Assembly (NCBI RefSeq): GCF_024273195.1
Contig: NZ_JAMZCU010000005.1
Coordinates: 1-64,000, forward strand
Direction: 5' to 3'
Origin: Devosia ureilytica
GTDB taxonomy: Bacteria > Pseudomonadota > Alphaproteobacteria > Rhizobiales > Devosiaceae
Length of the DNA stretch: 64,000 bases
The notes under the pieces were generated by a model that made no database searches, was not told where the DNA came from, and saw only the letters and a program-made list of their open reading frames with translations. A program made the position numbers and the translations under genes. Below, piece by piece: positions 34,032 through 43,874 of the stretch; positions within the stretch are counted from its first letter, which is position 1; each line of letters begins with the position of its first letter.

Positions 34032-34520
34032 TCAGGCGGCAGGCTCAAATCGCAGCGATAAGCCATTGATGCAATAGCGCAGGCCGGTGGGCTGTGGTCC
34101 GTCTTCGAACACATGGCCCTGATGGCCACCGCAGTTTGAGCAGTGCACTTCGACGCGCTTCATGAACAGCGAATTGTCCTCGGCCGTTCCGATGGCGCCG
34201 GGGATAAAATCCCAGAAGCTGGGCCAGCCGGTGCCGCTGTCATACTTTTTGGCGGCCTCAAACAGGGCCTGGTCACAGCCCGCGCAATGAAACGTGCCGG
34301 CGCGTTTTTCATCATTCAACGGCGACGTGTAGGGCCGCTCGGTGTCCTCATGACGCAGCACCCGGTAGGCTGCGGGCTCAAGCTTTGCCTGCCATTCTTC
34401 ATCGGTGAGGGTGAAGGGGAAGTTGCCCTCTGCGGCCACCGGCGCCCGCCCGAACCCCAGGGCAGCGCCCAGGCTCAGCAGCGAACCGGAAATCAGGACT
34501 TTGCGACGCGAAAGGCTCAT
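34032..34520 (-). CDS. msrB: Peptide-methionine (R)-S-oxide reductase, Tat-exported
   Basis: A 162-residue repair enzyme that reduces methionine-R-sulfoxide in proteins. It starts at MSLSRRKVLISG, whose SRRKVL twin-arginine motif and hydrophobic stretch form a Tat signal, so it should act in the periplasm. The zinc site is two CxxC pairs (CAGC and CSNC) and the catalytic Cys is in RYCINGLSLRF near the C-terminus. The pattern GTGWPSFW is the family signature. An in-frame start 30 bp upstream is less likely because it would bury the signal. It is a single gene, 66 bp from the amidotransferase gene. Confidence 0.95.
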   Translation of the reverse strand: MSLSRRKVLISGSLLSLGAALGFGRAPVAAEGNFPFTLTDEEWQAKLEPAAYRVLRHEDTERPYTSPLNDEKRAGTFHCAGCDQALFEAAKKYDSGTGWPSFWDFIPGAIGTAEDNSLFMKRVEVHCSNCGGHQGHVFEDGPQPTGLRYCINGLSLRFEPAA

Positions 34521-34713
34521 CGGGCTTCTCCTTAAAAGGGCTGACGCCACCCGGCGGGAGGAAAGCCGGGCAGCGTCGGGGCAAGAGTGACGTGATCACA
34601 ATAGCAAGCAAGGGGGCGACTATCGCGTCACGTCAAGGTGAGGCTCCACCAGAGGGACTGGAAGCGGGGCGGAGCCTCGGTACCTGCGCTATTCGTTGGT
34701 GCGCAGGCTTTGG

Positions 34714-35277
34714 TTACATCGCCGGCAGAAGCACGGCGTCGATGACGTGGATCACGCCGTTCGACTGGTCGACGTCAGCGATGGTCACGGTTGCCATGCC
34801 ACCATTTGCGTCGGTGATCTTGACCATGTCGCCGTCCAGCGAGAAGGTCAGTTCACCACCCTGCACGGTCGCGGCCTTGTATTCACCGCCATTGTCATTG
34901 ATCATCTTCACCAGGTCGCCCGAGTGAATGTCGCCGGCAATCACGTGATAGGTGAGCACTGCGGTCAGCTGGTCCTTGGCTTCAGGCGCCAGCAGGCCTT
35001 CGACCGTACCGGCCGGCAGCGCTTCAAACGCAGCATTGACGGGCGCGAACACGGTGAACGGGCCTTCGCCCGACAGCGTCTCAACCAGACCCGCAGCCTG
35101 AACGGCGGCAACCAGGGTGGTGTGATCGGCCGAATTCACGGCGTTTTCGACAATGTTGTTGGTGGCAGGCATGGCGGCGCCGCCCACCATCGGGTTTTCC
35201 TGGGCAAAGGCAGCGCCCGAAAGCGAACCAAGGGTCAGAACGGCGGCGAGGGAGAGAGCACGGATCGAAAGTGTCAT
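34714..35277 (-). CDS. Exported fasciclin (FAS1) domain protein
   Basis: A 187-residue protein. A signal peptide (MTLSIRALSLAAVLTLGS, cleavage at AFA-QENP) is followed by one FAS1 domain with both conserved blocks: TVFAPVNAAFEALPAGTVE (H1) and TYHVIAG, and the final GVIHVIDAVLLP (H2). FAS1 domains mediate adhesion; bacterial single-domain forms are secreted or periplasmic and linked to surface or symbiotic contact. ATG at 35277 has AGGAAGGA just upstream. It is a single gene downstream of the tolB terminator. Confidence 0.92.
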   Translation of the reverse strand: MTLSIRALSLAAVLTLGSLSGAAFAQENPMVGGAAMPATNNIVENAVNSADHTTLVAAVQAAGLVETLSGEGPFTVFAPVNAAFEALPAGTVEGLLAPEAKDQLTAVLTYHVIAGDIHSGDLVKMINDNGGEYKAATVQGGELTFSLDGDMVKITDANGGMATVTIADVDQSNGVIHVIDAVLLPAM

Positions 35278-35370
35278 GTTTAGGTCCTTCCTGTGTAATT
35301 CTGTTCCCATTCATCTCGATGGGACGCAGGAAGCTACGGGGGCTCTTCACCGGAAGTTTCAGTGCGCCCG

Positions 35371-35408
35371 ACAAAAAAACAAAAAAAACGCGACCCCAGA
35401 GGATCGCG
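35371..35408 (-). terminator. Rho-independent terminator after tolB
   Basis: On the minus strand the stem CGCGATCC / GGGTCGCG (35389-35408) is followed by a long T-rich run (35371-35388). It closes the tol operon just after the tolB stop, so pal cannot be part of this transcript. Confidence 0.88.
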
Positions 35409-35434
35409 CCTATTATTTGTTAAAAATCAAAGCG

Positions 35435-36745
35435 CTAGCTTCGCAACCCCGACCATGCCGGGTCCGAGGCGTAGCTTTCGGTCGGTACGGTCTGGGCGCT
35501 GCGCCCCCAGATATCGACGCTCATCAGTCGCGGGCCATCATTGCCACCAGGATCCTGGAAGAACATGATCACCCGGCCATTGGGCGCCCATGTCGGCCCC
35601 TCGGCGTGATAGCCCGAATAGAGCAGGCGCTCGCCCGACCCGTCGGGGTTCATGATGCCGATATGGAACTGGCCGCCCGACTGCCGGGTAAAGGCAATCA
35701 GATCGCCATTGGGTGACCAGACGGGCGTGGAATAGCTGCCCTGGCCAAAGCTGATGCGCTGGGCGTTTCCACCACCGGCACCCATCATGTAGATCTGCGG
35801 CGAGCCGCCCCGGTCGCTTTCGAATATCAGGCGGCTGCCATCGGCCGAGAACGAGGGCGAGGTGTCGATGGCTGCGCCGGAGGTCAATTGCGTCGGCTGC
35901 CCGCCGCCGGTGGAGATCGAGTAGATGTTGGTGCTGCCGCCCTGCTCAACCGAAAACACCACCGTCCCGCCATCGGGCGAAAAGCGTGGTGCAAAGGTCA
36001 TGGCACCAACATTGGCCAATTGCTGCTGCTGCCCGGTCGAGAGTTGCAGCAGATAGACCTGCGGATTGCCCTGCGAGAAGTTCATGTAGGTGACGAGATC
36101 GCCATTGGGCGAAAAGCGCGGGGTCAGCGCCATGGTCTGGCCATCGGTGAGATAGCTCACATTGGCCCCGTCCTGATCCATGATGGCCAGCCGCCGCACG
36201 CGATTGGCCTTGGGGCCGCTCTCGGCCACATAAAGGACCCGCGTATCGAAATAGCCCGTGCCGCCCGAAAGCTGGGAATAGATCGCGTCCGAAACCAGGT
36301 GCCCGATGCGCCGCGCAGAACTGGGGTCGGTGTTATAGCTATTGCCCACCACCTGCGCCGCCTGCTGGGTATCCCAGACGCGTACGGATGCGGAGATCTG
36401 TCCGCCCCGCTCCACCGCGCCCATCACCACGCCATCGACATTGGCCGTGCGCCACACGTTGAAATCGGGAGTGGCATTGACGTCGCCAACCTGCACCGGC
36501 AGCGAGGCCGGATCGAGCGGCAGGAATAGGCCAGAGCGCCGCAGATTGTTGCGCACGATATCGGCAATCTCGCGCCCGAAGGCCGGGTCCGACGAGGCAA
36601 AGTCGGGAATGGCGATGGGCAGCGGCTGGAAATTGGCGCCTTCCACCACGATGCGCAGCTGCGCAAAGGACATGGGAGCGGTCGCCAACAGGGCGCCACC
36701 GGCCAGGCCGAGTTTGAGCGCTGTGCGTCGGTTGAAAACAGTCAT
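35435..36745 (-). CDS. tolB: Tol-Pal system periplasmic beta-propeller protein TolB
   Basis: A 436-residue periplasmic protein that links TolA and Pal during outer membrane constriction at division. The start is MTVFNRRTALKLG at 36745; its NRRTALKL followed by a hydrophobic run and APMSFA looks like a Tat-type signal, unusual for TolB, which is usually Sec-exported. An N-terminal alpha/beta domain (about 30-160) precedes six WD40-like blades with repeated FSPDG/WSPNG motifs. It is the last gene of tolQ-tolR-tolA-tolB and is followed by a terminator; pal is not adjacent. Confidence 0.95.
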   Translation of the reverse strand: MTVFNRRTALKLGLAGGALLATAPMSFAQLRIVVEGANFQPLPIAIPDFASSDPAFGREIADIVRNNLRRSGLFLPLDPASLPVQVGDVNATPDFNVWRTANVDGVVMGAVERGGQISASVRVWDTQQAAQVVGNSYNTDPSSARRIGHLVSDAIYSQLSGGTGYFDTRVLYVAESGPKANRVRRLAIMDQDGANVSYLTDGQTMALTPRFSPNGDLVTYMNFSQGNPQVYLLQLSTGQQQQLANVGAMTFAPRFSPDGGTVVFSVEQGGSTNIYSISTGGGQPTQLTSGAAIDTSPSFSADGSRLIFESDRGGSPQIYMMGAGGGNAQRISFGQGSYSTPVWSPNGDLIAFTRQSGGQFHIGIMNPDGSGERLLYSGYHAEGPTWAPNGRVIMFFQDPGGNDGPRLMSVDIWGRSAQTVPTESYASDPAWSGLRS

Positions 36746-36812
36746 CGGTCCTAAATCTCTCCGGTCTTGCCGTTTGGGCCGCAGTTTGGCCAGCACCAAG
36801 GCAAATTCAAGG

Positions 36813-37973
36813 TCAGGGTCTGAGTTCCACTTCGATCTGCCGCCATTCGTCATAGGCGTCAGCCGAAAGCATCGAATAAGGGCCGCATTGCACCACGGCG
36901 CGCTGCGCCGCACGGGCAATCGCCTGTCCGCCCGCCGTCTGGTCGGCCGAGACGATCTGCGGTGTGCCATTGACGCTGCCGTCGCGGTTCATGCTCACGT
37001 TCAGCGTCACATTCATGCCGCTATTAAAGTCGCTCGGCAGCAGGTTCCAGCAGGTCTTGATCTTGGCCACCAGACCATCGATTGCCGTCTGGCTCAAACG
37101 GGCGGACGTGCCCGTCGTGTCGCCCAGCGTCGGCGAACCGCCCTGCCCGGTGGTCGCGCCAGTGGTGGGCGCATTGTTGATGATCGCCGTAATATCGTCA
37201 GCCGTCTCCGAGCTGATCTGTGTCGGCGGAGCCGGCCGCGCGGCGGCAGCGGCCTGGCGCACACGCTCTTCTTCTTCACGACGACGACGTTCGGCAGCCA
37301 GCGCCTGCTCGCGAATTTGTGCGAGGTCGCTGGGCCGCGATGTCGGCAGCGCCACGTCAACCCGGGGCGGCGTTGGTTCTGGCTCGGGGGTGGGTTCGGG
37401 CTCCGGTGTCGGCTCCGGCTCCGGCTCTGGTGCTGGCTCAGGTTCAGGTTCCGGTGCGGGCTCCGGCTCCGGCACAGGTTCAGGCGTTGGTTCTGGTTCG
37501 GGCGCCGGCTCGGGCTCGGGCGCAAGGTCCACCGGCCGCTCCTGCGGCAGCTCCACCGGGGCGGGCTCTGGTTCTGGTGCGGGCTCGGGCTCTGGTGCTG
37601 GCTCAGGCTCGGGTTCGGGGACCGGTTCGGGTTCAGGCGTTGCCTCGGCTTCTGGTGCGGGCGCTTGTTCGGTCACCGGCGCCGGTGTCGGAATATCAGC
37701 CGGCGAGGGCGTCACCTGGTCTTCTTGGGTATTGCCTGTCGGCTGCGCCAGCTCGGCAGGCACTTCAGATTCCACCGCCGACGGCGTCTCGGTCTCGACG
37801 ACTTCGCTGTCGAGCTGGCCCAGGCGGATGTTGGAATATTCCTCGATGGGCACCAGCTCGACCGCAATGGACTGCACCGTCGGCTGCAATGGCTCTGTCA
37901 GTCCCAGATTGATGAGACCGATCACCAGCAGCAACGCATGGACGGATACCGATACAAGTACGCCGGTGCGCAT
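36813..37973 (-). CDS. tolA: TolA-like energy transducer with long Pro-Glu repeat spacer
   Basis: A 386-residue inner-membrane protein connecting TolQR to TolB/Pal. A single N-terminal helix ([20 protein letters not shown]) has the conserved SVH motif of the TolA/TonB anchor. Residues about 85-200 are a PEPEP repeat spacer, followed by a charged helix ([20 protein letters not shown]). The C-terminal about 90-residue domain ([20 protein letters not shown]...) resembles TolA-III/TonB. E. coli TolA uses an Ala/Lys-rich helix as spacer; here a Pro-rich, TonB-like rod takes most of that role. The position between tolR and tolB fixes the identity. Confidence 0.88.
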   Translation of the reverse strand: MRTGVLVSVSVHALLLVIGLINLGLTEPLQPTVQSIAVELVPIEEYSNIRLGQLDSEVVETETPSAVESEVPAELAQPTGNTQEDQVTPSPADIPTPAPVTEQAPAPEAEATPEPEPVPEPEPEPAPEPEPAPEPEPAPVELPQERPVDLAPEPEPAPEPEPTPEPVPEPEPAPEPEPEPAPEPEPEPTPEPEPTPEPEPTPPRVDVALPTSRPSDLAQIREQALAAERRRREEEERVRQAAAAARPAPPTQISSETADDITAIINNAPTTGATTGQGGSPTLGDTTGTSARLSQTAIDGLVAKIKTCWNLLPSDFNSGMNVTLNVSMNRDGSVNGTPQIVSADQTAGGQAIARAAQRAVVQCGPYSMLSADAYDEWRQIEVELRP

Positions 37974-37982
37974 GCCCTCGGC

Positions 37983-38423
37983 CTACCTCTCGCGCTCTGT
38001 AACGAGCCCGATCTTGGTATAACCGGCGGCGGACAGCAGGCCCATGACCCGCATCACCGTCCCGTAATTAGCCGTGGTATCCCCGCGCAGATAAACGCGG
38101 TCCTCCACGGTCGCCAAAGTCCCAACCGTGGACACCAGATCAGTTTCGGTCACTGGCGCCTCGTCGACAAAAATCGCCCCCTCGGGCGACACCGAGACAG
38201 TGATCGGACGTGTCTGGCTCGGCAATTCGCTGGCTGCTGTGCGCGGCAGATCGACCGGGACGCCCGATGTCAGCATGGGCGCGGCCACCATCATGATGAT
38301 CAGCAACACCAGCATGACGTCGACCATCGGCGTCACGTTGATCTCGCTCATAATCCCGGATTTCTTGCGCCGACGGCGGCGGCCGCCGCCGCTGCCTCCG
38401 CCACCTACACCACCCATGCCCAT
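37983..38423 (-). CDS. tolR: Tol-Pal proton-channel component TolR
   Basis: A 146-residue ExbD/TolR family protein. ATG at 38423 lies one base after the tolQ stop and gives MGMGGVGGGGSGGGRRRRRK, a Gly-rich basic cytoplasmic head. A single transmembrane helix with the proton-carrying Asp follows (INVTPMVDVMLVLLIIMMVA, Asp in VDVML). The periplasmic domain ends KIGLVTERER. With TolQ it uses the proton gradient to energise TolA. A longer frame upstream overlaps tolQ and is not used. Confidence 0.95.
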   Translation of the reverse strand: MGMGGVGGGGSGGGRRRRRKKSGIMSEINVTPMVDVMLVLLIIMMVAAPMLTSGVPVDLPRTAASELPSQTRPITVSVSPEGAIFVDEAPVTETDLVSTVGTLATVEDRVYLRGDTTANYGTVMRVMGLLSAAGYTKIGLVTERER

Positions 38424-38424
38424 G

Positions 38425-39135
<711 letters not shown>

Positions 39136-39346
39136 GTCGTGATCCCTTTTGGCCGGCCCGTGCGTGAAGCCCCATTGCCGCTGCGATGGGGACGAAATCT
39201 GTCAAAATTAAGAGAAATGCCCGCATTTCCGGGCGCAGGATGGTCCGGCGCGGCGCAAATCTGCCTATGCGCCGTTTATGGTCACCAAAGAGTTAATAAA
39301 GAGAGTCTGGGGACCGGATCGTGACCTTTGGTCCGCTGGCTGACAG

Positions 39347-39745
39347 CTAGGCGCCAGGTTCTAGACGTTGCCGCAGAGCCTTGGGCAGGCGCGCCGGTCC
39401 TCCGCTCATCTTGATCGTCACCACGCTTACCCGCGCCGAAGTGACGGCCACGCCTTCACGCGAAATTGTCTGATTGAGCACCAGCCGCACACCGCTCATT
39501 TCTGCCACTTCGGTCGAAACCTCGAGCAAATCATCGATCCGCGCGGCGGCCCGAAAGTCGATTTCCATCGCGCGCACGGCAAAGGCCAAGCCCTCGCTTG
39601 CCAGCTCATGGTGATGAATGCCCAGATCGCGAAGCAATTCGGTCCGGCCGCGTTCGAAGAACTTGAGATAGGCGGCGTGATAGACATTCCCCGAAAAATC
39701 GGTGTCCTCATAGTAGATGCGAACCGGAATGATGTGCTGGGTCAT
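39347..39745 (-). CDS. ybgC: Tol-Pal-linked acyl-CoA thioesterase YbgC
   Basis: A 132-residue hotdog-fold thioesterase. The active-site signature is present: YYEDTDFSGNVYHAAYLKFF with the catalytic Asp in YEDTD, followed by FERGRTELLR. It hydrolyses acyl-CoA or acyl-ACP and is usually the first gene of the tol-pal cluster. Here it overlaps the upstream HhH gene by 4 bp, placing it at the end of a ruvC-ruvA-ruvB-NUDIX-HhH-ybgC chain of overlapping genes. Confidence 0.93.
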   Translation of the reverse strand: MTQHIIPVRIYYEDTDFSGNVYHAAYLKFFERGRTELLRDLGIHHHELASEGLAFAVRAMEIDFRAAARIDDLLEVSTEVAEMSGVRLVLNQTISREGVAVTSARVSVVTIKMSGGPARLPKALRQRLEPGA

Positions 39746-39951
39746 GGCGACTTGAAGCTCAGCCCACGCGCGGACATGGCCGGCTCCAGTTCGACAAAGC
39801 TCTTCGGCCCGATCCCGTGCAAATCAGCGACATCCTGGCGGACCCAAAGCGCCAGGTCAGCAAACGTGATGATCCCGGCCGCCGCCAGCGCCCGCTGCGC
39901 CGGACGGCTGAGCTTGACACTATCAGCGATCCGGTCCGTCGCAGCGCTCAT
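39742..39951 (-). CDS. Small helix-hairpin-helix protein
   Basis: A 69-residue protein. The segment ALWVRQDVADLHGIGPKSFV has the hGhGpk turn of helix-hairpin-helix domains, and the whole resembles a free-standing version of the RNA polymerase alpha C-terminal-like or topology-modulating HhH fold (LSRPAQRALAAAGIITFADL). It probably binds DNA. It overlaps the NUDIX gene before it and ybgC after it by 4 bp each, so it is certainly translated with them. Its task is unknown; being downstream of ruvCAB suggests, without proof, a DNA-related role. Confidence 0.75.
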   Translation of the reverse strand: MSAATDRIADSVKLSRPAQRALAAAGIITFADLALWVRQDVADLHGIGPKSFVELEPAMSARGLSFKSP

Positions 39952-40448
39952 GCCGGTTCCCGCTCGTCATAGGCTATATGGGTCTGCTGGTCCGGCAAGT
40001 TCCGCAGAAATTCCGGTAGCCAGCGGGGCTGGAGATTGAAGGCCTCCAGCGCATCCCCTGCCAATGGCACCCAATAAAACGAGAGGATATGCCCCTCGTC
40101 GGGTCTTTGCAGCCAGGGCGACGTACCATTCGGCCCCTGCCCCGGTAGGTCAACCGTGTAGAAAAACCCCAGCTCGTGAAAGTCCTCGCCCGCGCGGCGA
40201 TAAAAACTCTCCGAGGTCGCGATCATCGGCCCCAGCGTTGCCGGCATGGCCAGCTCTTCGGCCATCTCGCGCTCAAGGCTCAGCGCGCTCGTTTCACCCA
40301 ATTCGATCCGCCCGCCGGGCAGCATGGTGTAGCCATCATCGTCCTCCCGGCAGACCAGCACATGACCATCGACAATGATGATCCCGGCCACACGAAAATT
40401 GAACCGCTGCCCCTCGATGGGAAAACTGATGACGTGGCGGGCGCTCAT
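39948..40448 (-). CDS. NUDIX hydrolase
   Basis: A 166-residue hydrolase of nucleoside-diphosphate-linked substrates. The NUDIX box is complete: [20 protein letters not shown] plus EL, with the REMAEEL helix that binds metal (about residues 46-68). The rest ([20 protein letters not shown]) is of the ADP-ribose/NADH pyrophosphatase or 8-oxo-dGTP type, but the substrate is not predictable. It overlaps ruvB by 4 bp at its start and the HhH gene by 4 bp at its end. Confidence 0.9.
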   Translation of the reverse strand: MSARHVISFPIEGQRFNFRVAGIIIVDGHVLVCREDDDGYTMLPGGRIELGETSALSLEREMAEELAMPATLGPMIATSESFYRRAGEDFHELGFFYTVDLPGQGPNGTSPWLQRPDEGHILSFYWVPLAGDALEAFNLQPRWLPEFLRNLPDQQTHIAYDEREPA

Positions 40449-41479
40449 TCCTCGGTCTCCTCGAAGAGGCTCGATTGCAGCCCGACAAAGCCCTGCGGCA
40501 CGACCCGGTTCAGGTGCTGGAAGGCGATGGCCGTCAGCATCCGCCCGCGCGGCGTGCGCTGGATGAACCCCTGCTGCAACAGATAAGGCTCGACGATTTC
40601 CTCGATGGCGTCGCGCGGTTCCGAAAGCGCCGCAGCAATGGTTTCGATTCCCACCGGTCCGCCATTGTAGAAGTCGGCAATGGTTGTGAGATAACGCCGA
40701 TCCAGCTGATCCAGCCCCCGCGCGTCGACATCGAGGCGCAACAGTGCCTTGTCGGCCACGGCGCGATTGACCTCGGCAACCCCATCAACCAGCGCGAAGT
40801 CGATCACCCGGCGCAGCAGCCGCCCGGCGATGCGGGGCGTGCCACGCGAGCGCCGGGCAATTTCCATCGCCCCGTCCGCCGCCATCGGCATCCCCATCAG
40901 TCGCGCCCCGCGCGTCACGATCTGCACCAGTTCCTCAGGCGTATAGAAATTGAGCCGCACCGGAATGCCGAAGCGATCGCGCAGCGGCGTCGTCAGCAGG
41001 CCCGCCCGCGTGGTCGCCCCTACGAGCGTGAACTTTGCCAGATCGATCCGCACCGAACGCGCCGCCGGCCCCTCGCCGATGATCAGGTCGAGCTGAAAAT
41101 CCTCCATCGCCGGATAGAGCACTTCCTCGATGGCCGGGTTGAGCCGGTGGATTTCATCGATGAACAGCACATCGCGGTCTTCGAGATTGGTCAGCAGCGC
41201 CGCCAGATCCCCCGCCTTGGCGATCACCGGGCCGGACGTGGCGCGGAAACCCACGCCCAGCTCGCGCGAAATGATTTGCGCCAGCGTGGTCTTGCCCAGC
41301 CCCGGCGGGCCCACGAACAACACATGGTCCAGCGCCGCTCCGCGCTGCCTGGCCGCCTGGATGAACACCTCAAGATTAGCCCGCGCCGCCGCCTGCCCGA
41401 CGAAATCGGCAAAACCGGACGGGCGCAGGGAGACATCAAGATTGTCGTCGCGGCCAGCAGATGCAGAAGTAAGGGTCAC
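40445..41479 (-). CDS. ruvB: Holliday junction branch migration ATPase RuvB
   Basis: A 344-residue AAA+ motor. Walker A is [11 protein letters not shown] (about 57-67), Walker B DEIHRLNP, sensor 1 GATTRAG, and the arginine finger lies in PLRDRFG. The C-terminal winged helix is present ([12 protein letters not shown]). Two RuvB hexamers drive branch migration on a RuvA-bound junction. It follows ruvA with a 4-bp overlap. Length and motifs are standard. Confidence 0.98.
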   Translation of the reverse strand: MTLTSASAGRDDNLDVSLRPSGFADFVGQAAARANLEVFIQAARQRGAALDHVLFVGPPGLGKTTLAQIISRELGVGFRATSGPVIAKAGDLAALLTNLEDRDVLFIDEIHRLNPAIEEVLYPAMEDFQLDLIIGEGPAARSVRIDLAKFTLVGATTRAGLLTTPLRDRFGIPVRLNFYTPEELVQIVTRGARLMGMPMAADGAMEIARRSRGTPRIAGRLLRRVIDFALVDGVAEVNRAVADKALLRLDVDARGLDQLDRRYLTTIADFYNGGPVGIETIAAALSEPRDAIEEIVEPYLLQQGFIQRTPRGRMLTAIAFQHLNRVVPQGFVGLQSSLFEETEE

Positions 41480-42093
41480 GCACTCAGCTCCCGCAGGCCC
41501 AGCCGGATCAGCTTCTCGGTTGGGGTATCATCGCCTTCCTTGGCCACCACCCGCGCCACCGCGCCCGAAGCCTGCGCGCTGGAATAGCCCAGATTGGTCA
41601 GCGCCGAGACCGCATCGGAGATATTGCCGGCGGCGAGGCCCTCGCCCAGGGCCGCCTGCAGCCCCAGCGTGCCCGCATCGATCCCGCCAAGCGCCGGCAC
41701 CTTGCCCTTGAGCTCGGTGACCACGCGCACCGCCAGCTTTGGCCCGACGCCATTGGCGCGCCCGATCATCGCCTTGTCCTGCAAGGCAACCGCGCTTGAA
41801 AGCTCGGCTGGCGAAAGCACCGACAGGATCGCCAGCGCCACGCGCGCGCCCACGCCCTGCACACTGGTCAGCAGGTTGAACCAGCCCTTTTCGGCCTCGC
41901 TGGCAAAGCCATAGAGCTTGATGAAATCCTCGCGCACGATGGTCTCGATGAATACCACCGCCGCTTCGCCCACCCGGGGCAGCGCCTGCAGCGTCCGGCC
42001 CGAGCAGAACACCTCGTAGCAGACCCCGCCGCAATCGATCAGCACGACATCGTCGCCAAAACTGTCGATCAGGCCCTTTAGCTTGCCGATCAT
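41476..42093 (-). CDS. ruvA: Holliday junction branch migration protein RuvA
   Basis: A 205-residue junction-binding protein. Domain I is an OB fold ([20 protein letters not shown]), domain II has tandem helix-hairpin-helix motifs ([14 protein letters not shown] and [12 protein letters not shown]), and the C-terminal three-helix domain III ([20 protein letters not shown]) contacts RuvB. A flexible linker lies between about 140 and 155. It overlaps ruvC by 4 bp and ruvB by 4 bp in the conserved ruvCAB order. Confidence 0.98.
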   Translation of the reverse strand: MIGKLKGLIDSFGDDVVLIDCGGVCYEVFCSGRTLQALPRVGEAAVVFIETIVREDFIKLYGFASEAEKGWFNLLTSVQGVGARVALAILSVLSPAELSSAVALQDKAMIGRANGVGPKLAVRVVTELKGKVPALGGIDAGTLGLQAALGEGLAAGNISDAVSALTNLGYSSAQASGAVARVVAKEGDDTPTEKLIRLGLRELSA

Positions 42094-42596
42094 GCAAAGG
42101 CTCCCATGCGGCGAGCGGAAACGCGGTGATGCGCGTGGCAGATGGCAATGGCCAGCGCGTCTGCCGCGTCCGCTCCCTTGATCACTGCACTGGGCAGAAG
42201 CGTTTTGACCATCAGCGCCACCTGGTTCTTGTCAGCATGTCCCGTGCCCACCACCGATTTCTTGACCAGGTTGGCCGCATATTCGGCCACCACCAACCCG
42301 CGCATGGCCGGGGTTACCAGGACCACGCCGCGCGCCTGCCCCAGGATAAGCGCCGAGCGCGCCCCGGCATTGACAAAGGTTTCTTCCACCGCCGCCTCGT
42401 CCGGGGCATGGGTGTCGAGAATGGCATTCAGCCCCTCGGCCAGCGCCGCCAGCCTTTGGGCCAGTGGTCCATCCACCGGCGGCGTCAGCGTGCCACCGGC
42501 GACAAAGCTCAGCCGATTGTCCAGCGCTTCGATAATGCCCCAGCCGCAGCGTCGCAGCCCCGGATCGATCCCGATGATTCTCACAGCCCGTGTCAT
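42090..42596 (-). CDS. ruvC: Crossover junction endonuclease RuvC
   Basis: A 168-residue Holliday junction resolvase of the RNase H-like fold. Catalytic acids are visible: Asp in IGIDPGLR near the N-terminus, Glu in [10 protein letters not shown], and the C-terminal Asp in [14 protein letters not shown]. The start at 42596 ([14 protein letters not shown]) has AAGGA six bases upstream; a start 27 bp further up is weaker. It is the first gene of ruvCAB. Upstream in many relatives is yebC; here a GGDEF gene on the opposite strand lies between. Confidence 0.97.
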   Translation of the reverse strand: MTRAVRIIGIDPGLRRCGWGIIEALDNRLSFVAGGTLTPPVDGPLAQRLAALAEGLNAILDTHAPDEAAVEETFVNAGARSALILGQARGVVLVTPAMRGLVVAEYAANLVKKSVVGTGHADKNQVALMVKTLLPSAVIKGADAADALAIAICHAHHRVSARRMGAFA

Positions 42597-42905
42597 GATG
42601 TTCCTTGTAGTGACGCCGGCCAATCATACCAAGTGCAAAGTGAACAAATGAGCAACAAACGCACAGTCCCAGCCACTTCGTTCAATTTTTACCAGATGGA
42701 CAAACACCGTGTTGAGGAAACTCGGGCTAGCTAGCGGTCCGGGAATTCAGGCAAATGGGGCATAAATGGCAGAGGCGGAGAACAATAAAGCCGGACACAG
42801 GAATTTCCGGCACTGCCAAGGTTTTGGCTCGCCTTCGAGCTTACCGTTGGCCCCGAATTTCGCACCACAATCGGCTCCCCGTTCCAACGCCGCCCGCTGC
42901 GCGCA

Positions 42906-43685
42906 ATGATGTCACCGCGCGCCCCGACACTGCAAGGCTGGTCCAGCGTCGGCCGCTGGACGCTGTTCGGCACCATGGCCTGCGTTGCCGCCTCGATCAG
43001 TTTTACCCTCATCGTCTTCGGTGACCTGGGCGGCGAGTTGGCCACCCGGCTGCTGATCAGCGCGGCCGCACTGCCCATCATGATCGGCGCACCGCTGTTT
43101 TTCTATTTCAGCGTTCGCATGCGCGGCCTGGCCATTGCCAACGCGCGGCTGGGGCGCGTTGCCCGTACCGACAGCCTCACCGCCTGCCTTAACCGCGGCG
43201 CCTTTACCAGCCGCATCGATGCGTGGCTGCGCGATCCGGCCTCGTCCAATTGCGGCGCCCTGCTGATGGTGGACGCCGACAATTTCAAGGCAATCAACGA
43301 TCTCTATGGTCACGATCTTGGCGATGAGGCACTGACCATCATCGCCCGCGCCATCCGCTCCACCCTGCGCAATGGTGACCTTGTCGGTCGCATGGGCGGC
43401 GAGGAGTTTGCCGTCTTCCTGCCCGGCGTCACCCAGCACCAGGCACAGGTCGTGGCCGAACGCATTCGCGTCTCGGTCAACACGGCCGAGTTCAGCCCGC
43501 ATGGCGAAGCGCGGCGGCTCTCGGTTAGCGTTGGCGGCGCCGCCTTCTCGCAGACCACCAGCTTTGCCCAGCTGTTCCGCATTGCCGACCAGCGCCTCTA
43601 CGGCGCCAAGCATGCCGGCCGCAACATCGCCGCCGTGGTGCAGGTCGAGGATCACCCCTCCATCAACATCCGGCGCACGGCATAA
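42906..43685 (+). CDS. Membrane diguanylate cyclase (GGDEF)
   Basis: A 259-residue c-di-GMP synthase. Two N-terminal helices (about 18-40 and 46-70) with almost no periplasmic loop precede a GGDEF domain with the active motif GGEEF. An RxxD inhibitory site (RNGD) lies exactly five residues before it, so both catalysis and product feedback should work. The domain start is ARTDSLTACLNRGAF. It is alone on the plus strand between ruvC and yebC, two genes usually adjacent, which suggests insertion. It could feed the c-di-GMP pathway that controls LapA-type adhesins, although that link is speculative. ATG at 42906 or 42909 is possible. Confidence 0.92.
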   Translation: MMSPRAPTLQGWSSVGRWTLFGTMACVAASISFTLIVFGDLGGELATRLLISAAALPIMIGAPLFFYFSVRMRGLAIANARLGRVARTDSLTACLNRGAFTSRIDAWLRDPASSNCGALLMVDADNFKAINDLYGHDLGDEALTIIARAIRSTLRNGDLVGRMGGEEFAVFLPGVTQHQAQVVAERIRVSVNTAEFSPHGEARRLSVSVGGAAFSQTTSFAQLFRIADQRLYGAKHAGRNIAAVVQVEDHPSINIRRTA

Positions 43686-43710
43686 AAAGGGCGGCCCCAA
43701 GGGACCGCCC
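43683..43710 (-). terminator. Terminator-like hairpin after the GGDEF and yebC genes
   Basis: GGGCGGTCCC / GGGGCCGCCC stem followed on the minus strand by TTTTTA. It lies between the convergent GGDEF gene and yebC and would stop yebC transcription about 165 bp past its stop codon. Confidence 0.7.
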
Positions 43711-43766
43711 GCTATCCAGAAGTCACCGACCTGGGACCAGTCGCCATTTCGCCCTGGCTCAGCCGT

Positions 43767-43842
43767 AAATGTCGGTTTTCGAGAGCCGGAGCGCAGCGTA
43801 CATCGACCACGTGAGCACCGGCAGCGCAGAAAACTGACATTT
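43767..43842. repeat. Long-arm inverted repeat downstream of yebC
   Basis: AAATGTCGGTTTTC (43767-43780) and GAAAACTGACATTT (43829-43842) pair with one mismatch around a 48-nt loop. It has the look of an intergenic palindromic repeat family of alphaproteobacteria. Family membership is my impression, not tested. Confidence 0.5.
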
Positions 43843-43874
43843 GCAGGCCAGCATCAGCTCAATGTCGATTGGCC

